Positions 1 through 8,165 of a stretch of DNA of 64,000 nt are shown here, one piece after another. Below the pieces are notes generated by a model. The model was not told the origin of the DNA. It saw only the letters and a program-made list of their open reading frames with translations, and did not search any database. The first letter of the stretch is position 1. Each line of letters opens with the position of its first letter. Source of the DNA: Olivibacter domesticus (GTDB lineage: Bacteria; Bacteroidota; Bacteroidia; Sphingobacteriales; Sphingobacteriaceae); assembly GCF_900109575.1 (NCBI RefSeq), contig NZ_FOAF01000015.1, forward strand, positions 42,746 through 106,745, in the 5' to 3' direction. A program made the position numbers and the translations under genes.

Positions 1-189
1 AGGGATTTACTATAAACGTTAACAATAGCAACTTTAAAAATTTTACTTTATAAGCCGTAAGTGATATAATTGGTCTTTATGATGCTTTGTAATTTAATAG
101 CAATGTAGCAAAATAAATTTTACCTTACAATAGTTAATAACACTCCTTCATAATTCATGGTGAGGGCTGCCCTCCGCAATTTGTCTTAT

Positions 190-588
190 TTACCTTAGGC
201 GATTGATGATGAAGCCGTTTTCTACCTTATGCATGCCGATCTTAGGGTAATACTCCATTGCTGTTTCAACTGAAAGCAAAAGTAACATACTCTGATCACC
301 TATTTTCTTTTTTGTCAAAGAAACCAATTCTCTACCGATGCCAAATTTCTGATAATGTTTTTTAACGGCAAGGTCAGAAAGGTAACAAGCAAAACAGAAA
401 TCAGTAAGCGAGCGCGCAACTCCAACAAGTTCATCACCGTTCCAGGCTGTTATCACAAGATTAGATTGCTCATACATTTTCCCAATTCTCAATGAATCAG
501 TTGTGGGCCTGCTTAACGGGGCGTCATTATAAAGTTCAATTATTTGTTCTGCTGACGGAATGACGTCAACTTTATAAGTTATATTCAT
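190..588 (-). CDS. GNAT family N-acetyltransferase
   Basis: A 132-residue GCN5-type acetyltransferase that should transfer an acetyl group from acetyl-CoA to an unidentified amine. The acetyl-CoA pyrophosphate-binding loop (Q/RxxGxG) is visible as QKFGIG at residues 80-85, after the strand DLAVKKHY, and the C-terminal half shows the usual YYPKIGM segment of compact single-domain GNATs. No signal peptide or membrane segment is present, so it is cytoplasmic. It lies just downstream of, and in the same orientation as, the AhpD-like gene (26 bp gap), so the two may be co-transcribed. Its substrate cannot be told from sequence. Family assignment is solid; a specific function is not claimed. Confidence 0.85.
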   Translation of the reverse strand: MNITYKVDVIPSAEQIIELYNDAPLSRPTTDSLRIGKMYEQSNLVITAWNGDELVGVARSLTDFCFACYLSDLAVKKHYQKFGIGRELVSLTKKKIGDQSMLLLLSVETAMEYYPKIGMHKVENGFIINRLR

Positions 589-614
589 TTTCTAAAGATT
601 TCATGTAAGTTTTA

Positions 615-1055
615 CTATCCTTCTACCTCCCTGGCAGTTGTTATACCGATTCGATTCCAGGCGTTCATTGCAACAATACCCATGATTACGGCAGTTGCGT
701 ACGACTGTCCTAGCAATGCTATTGCTTTATTGTATACCTCGTCTGATACTCCTTTTTCGGCAATAAGAGTCATTTCTTCCACGAGGGCCAAGATTGCTTT
801 TTCTTCCTCCGAAAAGAGTGGAACCTCTTTCCAGGCACTTAGCAAAAATATTCTTTGTTCTGTTTCTCCGGCGGCGCGAGCATCCTTTGTATGTTTGTTT
901 ATACAATAAGCGCAACCATTAATCTGTGAAACCCTTATTTTAATTAACTCAGCATGGGTTTTTGTTAAGGGACTTTGTGCAAGATAATTTTCAAAGGCCA
1001 TCATCGCCTGGAATGCCTTGGGATCTGCTTCTTGAAGTGTTTTTCTTTTTGACAT
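615..1055 (-). CDS. AhpD-like carboxymuconolactone decarboxylase family protein
   Basis: A 146-residue all-helical protein of the AhpD/CMD superfamily. The defining redox motif is CAYCINKH, giving Cys48, Cys51 and His55, the arrangement found in alkylhydroperoxidase AhpD-type proteins, where it supports peroxide reduction or redox relay. The rest (an early FENYLAQSPL-KTHAELIKIRVSQ helix and a late VIMGIVAMNAWNRI helix) matches the small single-domain members, many of which are annotated simply as carboxymuconolactone decarboxylase. It is divergently arranged with a MocR-type regulator 79 bp away, and the shared DNA carries repeated elements that could be that regulator's sites, so it is the likely regulatory target. 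The real substrate is unknown. Confidence 0.87.
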   Translation of the reverse strand: MSKRKTLQEADPKAFQAMMAFENYLAQSPLTKTHAELIKIRVSQINGCAYCINKHTKDARAAGETEQRIFLLSAWKEVPLFSEEEKAILALVEEMTLIAEKGVSDEVYNKAIALLGQSYATAVIMGIVAMNAWNRIGITTAREVEG

Positions 1056-1071
1056 GATATTATTTTATATT

Positions 1072-1079
1072 CAAAGATA
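1072..1079 (-). promoter_or_regulatory. Candidate -7 box for the AhpD-like gene
   Basis: On the minus strand this reads TATCTTTG, an exact match to the Bacteroidota -7 consensus TAnnTTTG, 17 bp upstream of the ATG of the AhpD-like gene. No clear TTG -33 element is visible at the right distance; instead the GTCCAnAT elements lie there, which would suit an activator. Confidence 0.4.
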
Positions 1080-1082
1080 TAG

Positions 1083-1134
1083 TATATTTGGACTAGTGTT
1101 GTCGTCCAGATTGTATATATAAAATAGTCCAGAT
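1083..1134 (+). promoter_or_regulatory. MocR-type promoter/operator region with three GTCCAnAT elements
   Basis: The 79-bp divergent spacer holds ATTTGGAC at 1086-1093 and two direct copies of GTCCAGAT at 1104-1111 and 1127-1134; the first is the inverted form of the same element. A box TATATTTG (1083-1090) matches the Bacteroidota -7 element for the plus-strand gene and overlaps the inverted copy. Direct plus inverted half-sites are typical of MocR/PdxR/GabR operators, so autoregulation and control of the divergent gene are inferred. The last copy abuts the start codon at 1135. Confidence 0.5.
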
Positions 1135-2607
1135 ATGCTCCCTTTTGTAAACCTCTTAATTATTAATAGGAAATCGGCTGTTCCCGTTTATCTACAAATT
1201 GCTAATCAACTAACAGCCTTAATACGAAGAGGAGTTCTTAAATCGAAGCAAAAATTGCCAAGCTCGCGGGAGTTGGCAGATTTGTTACAGGTGCATCGCA
1301 AAACGATAGTAGCAGCATACAGCGAAATTCAAATGCAGGGCTGGACAACTACTTCACCGAAAAGAGGAGTATTTGTATCGTCTGCGTTGCCCGAACTGAC
1401 GCCGGTAAAATGGGAAAAGGATGGACCCTATGAAAGGTTATCGGTACCGCTTCCTTTTTATAGGGTTAATACACATTATATTGCCGAACCTACAGTTGAG
1501 TCATCAAAATATGACTGGGTAATTGATGATGGGTTGCCAGATGCCCGAATCGCACCATTAGAAGCACTTATAAGGGAGTATAAGATACGAATACAAAAGA
1601 ATTTTTTATTTAAGAATAATGCTGGTACGCTCTCTCCGGGGTCTCTATCGCTGCGAGAAACGTTGCTGTCTTATTTGGCAGAAACCAGAGGGATCCAGGC
1701 GATAACGCCAAATATTTTAATTACCCAAGGGGCTCAAATGGGAATTTTTATGTCGGCACAACTTTTATTGAGACCGGGAGACTATGTGGTTGTTGGTGAA
1801 CCTGGTTATTTTATGGCTAATAGTGTATTTGAAAGCTTGGAAGCCAATATTCTTCGCGCATTAGTAGACAAGGACGGGATTGACGTTGATCAGGTAGAAG
1901 AATTTTGTTTAAAGTATAACGTAAAGATGTTATACATTATTCCACACCATCATCATCCTACTACAGTAACATTGAGCCCTCAACGACGCATGCAACTCAT
2001 CGCGCTGGCCGAAAAGTTTAATTTTGTCATTGTAGAAGATGACTATGATTACGACTTCCATTATCATTCAGCCCCCTATTTACCTTTAGTAAGCTATAAC
2101 AGTAATAGAATTATTTATATTGGTTCACTCACGAAATGCCTAGCGCCATCCATCAGAATAGGTTTCATGGTCGCCCCTGTCGAACTTATAGACGAGGCCA
2201 TAAAAATACGGCGTAGTATTAGCTTGCGGGGAGATTTTATAATGGAAGAGGCTTTGTCGGTTCTCATAGCTTCAGGAGATATTAATCGTCATATAAAAAA
2301 ATCGAACAAAATTTATATGCATAGGAGGGATCTGTTATGTGAACTGATGAGGCAGCATCTTCAAGACTTTGTGACATTTGATATCCCAACGGGCGGAATG
2401 GCCGTTTGGATAAAATTTGGGAAGGGGTATCCACTTAAAAAAATTGCATCAAATGCAGCCAAACACCGATTATTAATGAGTGATGGTACTAAATATAATA
2501 CACATAACGAGGATTATAATGCTATTCGGTTTGGCTTTGCTTCCTTAACTGATATCGAATTAACAGAAGTCATTCAACTATTAAAAGCTTCTTTGCAAAA
2601 GGCATAG
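1135..2607 (+). CDS. MocR/PdxR-type transcriptional regulator (GntR HTH + class I aminotransferase)
   Basis: A 490-residue fusion typical of the MocR family. Residues about 15-83 form a GntR winged helix (VPVYLQIANQL, LPSSRELADLL, KRGVF); residues about 125-488 are a fold-type I PLP aminotransferase-like domain. The aspartate that contacts the PLP ring nitrogen sits in EDDYDYDF (301-308), and the Schiff-base lysine is probably Lys334 in GSLTKC. The usual HHQFPTG-type motif reads HHHHPTT here. The start at 1135 leaves the standard short lead before the wing helix. Such proteins are cytoplasmic PLP- or amino-compound-responsive regulators (vitamin B6, GABA, taurine). It reads away from the AhpD-like gene and converges, with a 6-bp gap, on an ABC exporter. 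The effector is not predictable. Confidence 0.9.
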   Translation: MLPFVNLLIINRKSAVPVYLQIANQLTALIRRGVLKSKQKLPSSRELADLLQVHRKTIVAAYSEIQMQGWTTTSPKRGVFVSSALPELTPVKWEKDGPYERLSVPLPFYRVNTHYIAEPTVESSKYDWVIDDGLPDARIAPLEALIREYKIRIQKNFLFKNNAGTLSPGSLSLRETLLSYLAETRGIQAITPNILITQGAQMGIFMSAQLLLRPGDYVVVGEPGYFMANSVFESLEANILRALVDKDGIDVDQVEEFCLKYNVKMLYIIPHHHHPTTVTLSPQRRMQLIALAEKFNFVIVEDDYDYDFHYHSAPYLPLVSYNSNRIIYIGSLTKCLAPSIRIGFMVAPVELIDEAIKIRRSISLRGDFIMEEALSVLIASGDINRHIKKSNKIYMHRRDLLCELMRQHLQDFVTFDIPTGGMAVWIKFGKGYPLKKIASNAAKHRLLMSDGTKYNTHNEDYNAIRFGFASLTDIELTEVIQLLKASLQKA

Positions 2608-2613
2608 TGATTG

Positions 2614-4392
2614 TCAAATTGTCTCAACAGTATCTTCTTTGCGTTCACCTATTTGCTGACGCCACATCGCGTAATAAAGTCCTTTCAGATCTAATAAATC
2701 GAGATGATTACCTGTCTCTATGATTTTTCCTTTTTCAAGTACATAAATTCTATCAGCATGCATAACAGTGGATAATCTGTGCGCGATCATAATAGTTAAA
2801 TGCTGCCTTTGTGCTGTAATATGCCTAATCGTGCTTGAAATGGCATCTTCCGTTAAAGAATCGAGTGCAGAAGTAGCCTCATCGAATATTAATAAATTAG
2901 GCTGTCGTAATAAAGCTCTTGCTATGGATAAACGTTGTCTTTCTCCACCAGATAGTTTTAATCCCCCCTCGCCAATAACCGTTTCAAGCCCTTTTTCAGC
3001 ACGCGCCAAAATGTTTTGGCCAGAAGCTTTATGAATAACATCGATGATCATGTCATCAGTAGCGGTTGGATTCACAAATAAAAGATTCTCTCTGATCGTA
3101 CCTGAGAAAAGCTGTGTGTCTTGTGTAACAAAACCAATCTGATGCCTTAACTCCTCAAAGTCAACCTCTGTATCGCTAAAATTGTTATAAAAAACTTTAC
3201 CTGCACTTGGATGATATAATCCTACCAGTAGTTTTACTAAGGTCGTTTTTCCAGAGCCGGAGGGCCCAACAAATGCAATGGTTTCTCCCTGCGTTACAGA
3301 AAATGTTATACCATCAAGGGCAGGCTTAGTAGCCGATTGGTGTTGAAAACGAACAGCCTCAAACCGTAATTCATGAATTGCATTGATTCTTTTTGGAGCT
3401 GTCGGTTGGTACTCTATTTTTTTACTTAGGAGGCTTTGCAGGTTATTTAATGAAGCTTCCGCCTCACGATATGACATAATAATATTACCTAGTTCCTGAA
3501 GGGGACCGAATATAAAGAAAGAATAGAATTGCATCATCATCATCTGTCCAACGGTAATTTTATCCCTAAACACAAAAAACAAAAGTGCAAACATGATACA
3601 TTGTTGTAAGAAGTTAACGAAAGTACCTTGAATAAAACTCACCGACCGGATACTTTTTACCTTTCGCAATTCTAGTTTTAAGATTTTCATCGTAGTATCA
3701 TTCAACCTACCAATTTCCTGATGGGTCAACCCTAAACTTTTAACTAATTCGATGTTCCGCAATGATTCTGTTGTAGATCCGGCAAGTGCAGTGGTTTCTC
3801 CCACAATATTTTTTTGAATATATTTTATTTTTCGACTTAAAAAGCTGGTAAGAAGTGCTAAAACAACAGATCCAACTAAATAAATAGCTGGCAATAAAGG
3901 ACTCAGCTTAAATGCTACTATTACTACAAATACAATTCCCACGAGGGTAGCAAAAAGAACGTTTACAAAACTGGTAATAAACTTTTCACAGTCGGCCCTC
4001 ACTTTTTGTAAAACAGAAAGTGTTTCACCACTTCGCTGATCTTCAAAATCTTGAAACGGTAGCCGTAAAGCATGCTGTAGTCCGTCGGTATAAAGCTTAG
4101 CACCAAATTTTTGGATGACCACGTTTACTACATAATCTTGAAATGCTTTCGCGATGCGTGAAACCATTGCCACGCCAATAATCATTAAAAGTCCAATGGT
4201 GATTCCCTTAAAAAACGCATTATCTGCACCATTGTCTCGAAAGCTTTGTGCTTTGTTCGCATAAGGGTCGATTATTAAGTTACCCAAAATATATGGGTTT
4301 AATAAAGAGAAAACTTGATTGATAGCCGCTAGTATTAAGGCTAGAAAAATCAACCATTTATATTCACTAAGGTATCTTAGAAGTAATTTCAT
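2614..4392 (-). CDS. ABC transporter, fused permease and ATPase (MsbA/LmrA-type exporter)
   Basis: A 592-residue half-transporter with an N-terminal six-helix permease domain (residues about 15-310) and a C-terminal nucleotide-binding domain. Walker A is GPSGSGKT (376-383), the ABC signature is LSGGERQR (480-487), Walker B is LLIFDE (500-505), and the H-loop histidine lies in IMIAHRLS. Length and order match homodimeric type IV exporters for lipids, drugs or peptides; no peptidase domain precedes the permease. It probably works alone as a homodimer in the inner membrane. Nothing nearby identifies its cargo. The stop is only 6 bp from the convergent MocR stop. Confidence 0.92.
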   Translation of the reverse strand: MKLLLRYLSEYKWLIFLALILAAINQVFSLLNPYILGNLIIDPYANKAQSFRDNGADNAFFKGITIGLLMIIGVAMVSRIAKAFQDYVVNVVIQKFGAKLYTDGLQHALRLPFQDFEDQRSGETLSVLQKVRADCEKFITSFVNVLFATLVGIVFVVIVAFKLSPLLPAIYLVGSVVLALLTSFLSRKIKYIQKNIVGETTALAGSTTESLRNIELVKSLGLTHQEIGRLNDTTMKILKLELRKVKSIRSVSFIQGTFVNFLQQCIMFALLFFVFRDKITVGQMMMMQFYSFFIFGPLQELGNIIMSYREAEASLNNLQSLLSKKIEYQPTAPKRINAIHELRFEAVRFQHQSATKPALDGITFSVTQGETIAFVGPSGSGKTTLVKLLVGLYHPSAGKVFYNNFSDTEVDFEELRHQIGFVTQDTQLFSGTIRENLLFVNPTATDDMIIDVIHKASGQNILARAEKGLETVIGEGGLKLSGGERQRLSIARALLRQPNLLIFDEATSALDSLTEDAISSTIRHITAQRQHLTIMIAHRLSTVMHADRIYVLEKGKIIETGNHLDLLDLKGLYYAMWRQQIGERKEDTVETI

Positions 4393-4587
4393 GATCAGTA
4401 ATTATCGCGCAGTAAATATAGTATATGTTTGTGCATATAATTGTTGTAGAAATTTCAAGTTATTTTATATTTATAATAAATTATTGTAATTCAGGTTTAT
4501 AGCGAGTTTGGATAACCGCTAAAATTTTGCATTAATAAATGCCAAACAATTAGGAGGAATTGAGCTTGTTATAGAGTTAAACGATCA

Positions 4588-4776
4588 CTAATCATAGCGA
4601 TAATTGTAGTTTTTCTTTCGTTGTCCGGGAGCAAATTGTTTAGCCGATTTTTTACCATAGGCTTTTTTTGCTTGCCCTGGAGGTACCTTTCCACTACGTC
4701 CGGCTGTACGGTGGGAATAGCAACTCGAAAAGAGTAGCATAGCAGCTATTAAACTAAGAGATAATATTTTTTTCAT
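4588..4776 (-). CDS. Small PPGQAKK-motif lipoprotein
   Basis: A 62-residue exported peptide. A basic, hydrophobic signal sequence ends in a lipobox-like LFSSC, so Cys19 should be lipidated. The mature part is about 43 residues, very basic, and contains two copies of a related motif: PPGQAKKAYGKK and APGQRKKNYNY. Proteins of this size and motif are common in Sphingobacteriia and are often auto-annotated as quinol oxidase subunit 4, a name the sequence gives no reason to trust. The duplicated PGQxKK element and high charge suggest binding to an anionic envelope component, which is inference. It stands alone between an ABC exporter and a divergent PAP2 gene. Confidence 0.75.
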   Translation of the reverse strand: MKKILSLSLIAAMLLFSSCYSHRTAGRSGKVPPGQAKKAYGKKSAKQFAPGQRKKNYNYRYD

Positions 4777-4961
4777 TTTAATTTTTATACAAGTTCTGTG
4801 CCAAGTCTTAATACTATTCTATCGACTTAAATAAATGGTCACAGGAGATTTGAGTGATCGCGTGTACATACCAGCGCAATGTTCTTTTTATCAGTTTAAT
4901 TTTTTATTTTGCGATATATTTTATGTCCTTCAAAAGTTTTGATGATTATATAATTGCTTGC

Positions 4962-5807
4962 ATGCGGATGATTCAAAAGAGACTAACCTTATTTTTCGTG
5001 CTTTTAAGCTTTGTTAGCACTTTAGCAAATGCTTATGAAGAGGTAACCGATTCAATTCCTGTAAAACCAAAGTCAAACGATGCCATTCGCTTTGCTGATG
5101 CTTCGATTCATACGCTCATATCTCCCATACGTTGGAAAAGCAAAGATTGGCTGAAGGTGGGTGGCGTAATTGGTGGCACAGCATTGCTTACATTAGTAGA
5201 TAAGCCGGTGAGAAGTTTTTGGCAGAAGAGAGATTCAAAGGTATGGGATGGTGTAGAGCGGGCGGGTTTTCATTATGGAAAGCCGTATGCCGCTTTTATC
5301 ATGACGGGAGGTTTTTATCTTACTGGCGTAGTTATTAAAAATAAATGGGCAAGAGAAACAGGTTTAATGTTAGCTGCTGCTTATCTCACAGGTGGTGCTG
5401 TCCAAACGTTCATGAAGACAGCTGTAGGCAGAGCGAGACCTGGTACAGGTGTAGGCCCTTGGCGCTTTGATCCTTTTTCTCCCGACCCAGGTTATCACTC
5501 TTTTCCATCTGGACATATTCAAATTGCCACTATCAGCGCCGTAATATTAGCACATCGAGTAGAAAGCCCTGTGCTAAAAGCTGCTTTTTATGGCACGGCG
5601 GGAGTTACCTTAGTTAGTCGCATGTATTCAGACGCCCATTGGCTATCCGATATGGCGTTTGGGGGAGCTATTTCATGGTTCTGTGCCCAATCAGTTATCA
5701 AAAGAATGGAACAAAACAAGAACACAAACCTTTTCAGAAGGAAAGACAAAATTACTTGGAACTTTAGTCCATCTATGCGGGGATTTACTTTAACAGGAAA
5801 TTTTTAA
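4962..5807 (+). CDS. PAP2-superfamily membrane phosphatase
   Basis: A phosphatidic-acid-phosphatase type 2 protein of 281 residues from the ATG at 4962. An in-frame GTG at 4854 would add 36 residues but would bury the evident signal sequence (MRMIQKRLTLFF...LANA), so the later start is preferred. All three catalytic motifs are present: KTAVGRARP (C1), PSGH (C2) and SRMYSDAHWLSD (C3), the latter two supplying the catalytic histidines. Candidate substrates are undecaprenyl pyrophosphate, lipid A phosphates or phosphatidate; the sequence does not distinguish them. Several hydrophobic helices between the motifs suggest an inner-membrane enzyme with a periplasmic active site. It converges with the GAF-domain gene only 2 bp downstream. 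Confidence 0.88.
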   Translation: MRMIQKRLTLFFVLLSFVSTLANAYEEVTDSIPVKPKSNDAIRFADASIHTLISPIRWKSKDWLKVGGVIGGTALLTLVDKPVRSFWQKRDSKVWDGVERAGFHYGKPYAAFIMTGGFYLTGVVIKNKWARETGLMLAAAYLTGGAVQTFMKTAVGRARPGTGVGPWRFDPFSPDPGYHSFPSGHIQIATISAVILAHRVESPVLKAAFYGTAGVTLVSRMYSDAHWLSDMAFGGAISWFCAQSVIKRMEQNKNTNLFRRKDKITWNFSPSMRGFTLTGNF

Positions 5808-5809
5808 TA

Positions 5810-8149
5810 CTAAAGCTTCACACCTATTCTAATGGCCTTCAAACCACTTACGCCTTGTAATTCTTCCAATTCTACTTCTTCCATATCTTCTAGTAAAATA
5901 TCTTTATTTTGCAGATAGGTAATATAACTTAGATATTCCCGTATTTCCCTAGCGTCGCTATATACTAAGGCTATTTTTCCAGGCTGCGTTAAGCGTTCAA
6001 GCGAATCTTTTAAGTGAACTTTGTCTATTCGCTTTTTGATAATATGGTACCGTATATTGTAAGCTCCTTCTACATCGAACCGCCTTTCATCCACTCTAAA
6101 ACTAATATCAATATCATTCCCATTAATGAAAATTAGCTGCGTCGTTTCAAGCGGTGTTTCCATCTGGTGGATGAGGTTATGCGTAATCTTAGCGATAGCA
6201 GCCATCGATGAAATTTGCCATAATCGCACATTTTTTAAATAAAGATTATCAAATGGCTTTTTTGGGGCGATGGATTGGCCTATATAAATATCATATTCAA
6301 TCCCGTCCGTTCTAAATTTTTCGAAATAACAAGGATAGGATTGTTGTATTTCTTCATTCAGCAATTCCAAATAACCATTGATAGCACTGTTAATAGTTGC
6401 AATAGATGATTCTAATGCTCTCCTTCGTTCATGGGTGGAGCCTGTTTCCGGCAGTGTTTCATCTTCATAATTTTGGATAGTTTTTGCCAATTGGTGGTTA
6501 CTACTTTTGAAATGTTGAAGTAGCATGTAAGCTTCCTTTTCCATGAAGTCTCTTACTTTCATCTGTACACTGTCAATTGGCTCCCTATCTAATTTTTCCA
6601 TCCACTTATTGCAATTAAAGATCATCTCATCTAACAAAGCTATGTTGTAGAAACTCTTTATCTCATGAAGTACATGTTGCAGTAAATTTAATTGCGTTTT
6701 ATAATCGGCAATAAGTGCTGTATTACGTTCAATGGTTGAATTGCGTATATCAATAGCTCCATACAGCGGAAATACATTTTTAAATTGTATATTATCTATA
6801 GCGGGTTTAGGCTTGTTAGGAACTATATTTTTTAAATACTCATAAGCTGTTTCATTAAATTTCCATTGCACAGCAGGTTGCAGCGATGTAAACTTTTCTT
6901 TAATAACATCTTCTATTTTAGTGCTGAACCTATTGGCCTGATCATATAGTAATTGGGCAAGTAACGGCGATACTTTTTGAAGTTTGGCTAGAGCAACTTT
7001 ATCGAATGTATAACCATTCTCTGTATAAACTTCCAAAAGACCGGTAACATCACTGTTATAATAGAGCGGAATACATACATAAGAGGTAACGCCCAAATCT
7101 GATAAATCATTGAGAAATTTAAAAGAGCTGTCTCCAACTTCTACCCCAATATTATAAACGATAATTTGGGGGTTTGATAAATAGGATTCTGAGATATTTG
7201 CCTCTGCGCAATTTTTGGTTTTCTTCTTTAATAGGTTGGGTAAAATGCTGCCATGTATGTATACCTGATCTAAAATAGGTTTTTCATTGAGACTTAAAAT
7301 AGGAGAGAGGCCAAATTTAATATGCTGGTTTCCTGTTAAAATTTGCAGGGATTCTTCCAATATTGAATAGTGGTTTTGAATATCATCATCCGTATTTTTA
7401 CTCACAATATTGCGAATATTTTGAATGACGCGATCGGTGGTAATTTCCTTTAGGGAAATAATCGAAAAGCCTTTAAACTTAAATTCCTTAAGGGGAAGCA
7501 TTTCCCGAAGAATTTTCCAATCGAAGGGCTGAACTTTTTGCTGCTTCAGCTTTTTATAATCCATTGGTGGTAGCTCAGCTCTTGGAACGATTTCAACGAA
7601 ATCATTATTTATTTCAATGGCGTAATACTTTGGTAACCCTGTTTGGAGATCTTCGCCTGAATATATTATTTCTTCACCGTCAAATGCTGGGAAGTCATAG
7701 AATCGCTCTAGTATCAGGGCATATATGGTTTGTTCTTCTAGATCTTGATGATTATTTTTTTCTTGACCTTTAGGGAAACTATCTTTACAAAACGCCTGAT
7801 TAAGTAACTGATAGAAACTGTTTGTCCCATAGTAGATTTTTCCTCCTAAAGGAGCAGCCAGCGCCCATAAACTTTCTTTTTCATCAATTAGTGGCGGTAC
7901 CAGTAAATTGTATGTATAAAAAAGAGCATTCGAATATTGACTTAAATTGCTTTCAGACAATGATCCGAAAGTATTCTTGGCTGTTGAAAGTTTTTCCAAT
8001 ATAAATGTAAACATTTCGCGCTTCGCCTCCTCTACCTCTCCTGTCATCCGTTCTACATGTGCGATGAAGTGATCTAAGGATAGTTCAATATCTAAATCAT
8101 CGAGTATAGAATTTTTAATTTCCGATATGTTAATTACCTGTGTATGCAT
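5810..8149 (-). CDS. GAF-domain protein of unknown function, last gene of the ppk1 operon
   Basis: A 779-residue cytoplasmic protein with no signal peptide. The start at 8149 (MHTQVINIS) is chosen because the longer frame runs back into the upstream gene and adds an unconvincing hydrophobic leader; it leaves 16 bp after the preceding stop. Residues about 290-445 look like a GAF sensor domain: a helix containing ILEESLQILTG, a strand YVCIPLYYNSDVTGLLEVY, and a closing helix PLLAQLLYDQ. The N-terminal 250 residues and the C-terminal 300 resemble no family I can name; the C-terminal part is helical and charged. No HTH, histidine-kinase, GGDEF or complete cyclase motif is visible, so it may be a ligand or redox sensor acting through protein contacts. 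It is the distal cistron of the operon. Confidence 0.8.
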   Translation of the reverse strand: MHTQVINISEIKNSILDDLDIELSLDHFIAHVERMTGEVEEAKREMFTFILEKLSTAKNTFGSLSESNLSQYSNALFYTYNLLVPPLIDEKESLWALAAPLGGKIYYGTNSFYQLLNQAFCKDSFPKGQEKNNHQDLEEQTIYALILERFYDFPAFDGEEIIYSGEDLQTGLPKYYAIEINNDFVEIVPRAELPPMDYKKLKQQKVQPFDWKILREMLPLKEFKFKGFSIISLKEITTDRVIQNIRNIVSKNTDDDIQNHYSILEESLQILTGNQHIKFGLSPILSLNEKPILDQVYIHGSILPNLLKKKTKNCAEANISESYLSNPQIIVYNIGVEVGDSSFKFLNDLSDLGVTSYVCIPLYYNSDVTGLLEVYTENGYTFDKVALAKLQKVSPLLAQLLYDQANRFSTKIEDVIKEKFTSLQPAVQWKFNETAYEYLKNIVPNKPKPAIDNIQFKNVFPLYGAIDIRNSTIERNTALIADYKTQLNLLQHVLHEIKSFYNIALLDEMIFNCNKWMEKLDREPIDSVQMKVRDFMEKEAYMLLQHFKSSNHQLAKTIQNYEDETLPETGSTHERRRALESSIATINSAINGYLELLNEEIQQSYPCYFEKFRTDGIEYDIYIGQSIAPKKPFDNLYLKNVRLWQISSMAAIAKITHNLIHQMETPLETTQLIFINGNDIDISFRVDERRFDVEGAYNIRYHIIKKRIDKVHLKDSLERLTQPGKIALVYSDAREIREYLSYITYLQNKDILLEDMEEVELEELQGVSGLKAIRIGVKL

Positions 8150-8165
8150 GATGATTGTAATGCAA

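Noticed and set aside
1..189. GAGGGCTGCCCTC at about 161-175 as a terminator for the first gene
   Set aside because: The stem is only about five pairs around a tiny loop and no clear T-run follows on the minus strand.
4854..4961. The N-terminal extension of the PAP2 protein from a GTG start
   Set aside because: It would precede a good signal peptide by 36 residues and contains an unrelated hydrophobic run; the ATG at 4962 fits better.
6680..6790. A short GAIDIRNST motif in the GAF protein, reminiscent of class III nucleotide cyclases
   Set aside because: Only the first cyclase motif is hinted; the second metal-binding aspartate and the GDG segment are absent, so a cyclase call is not supportable.
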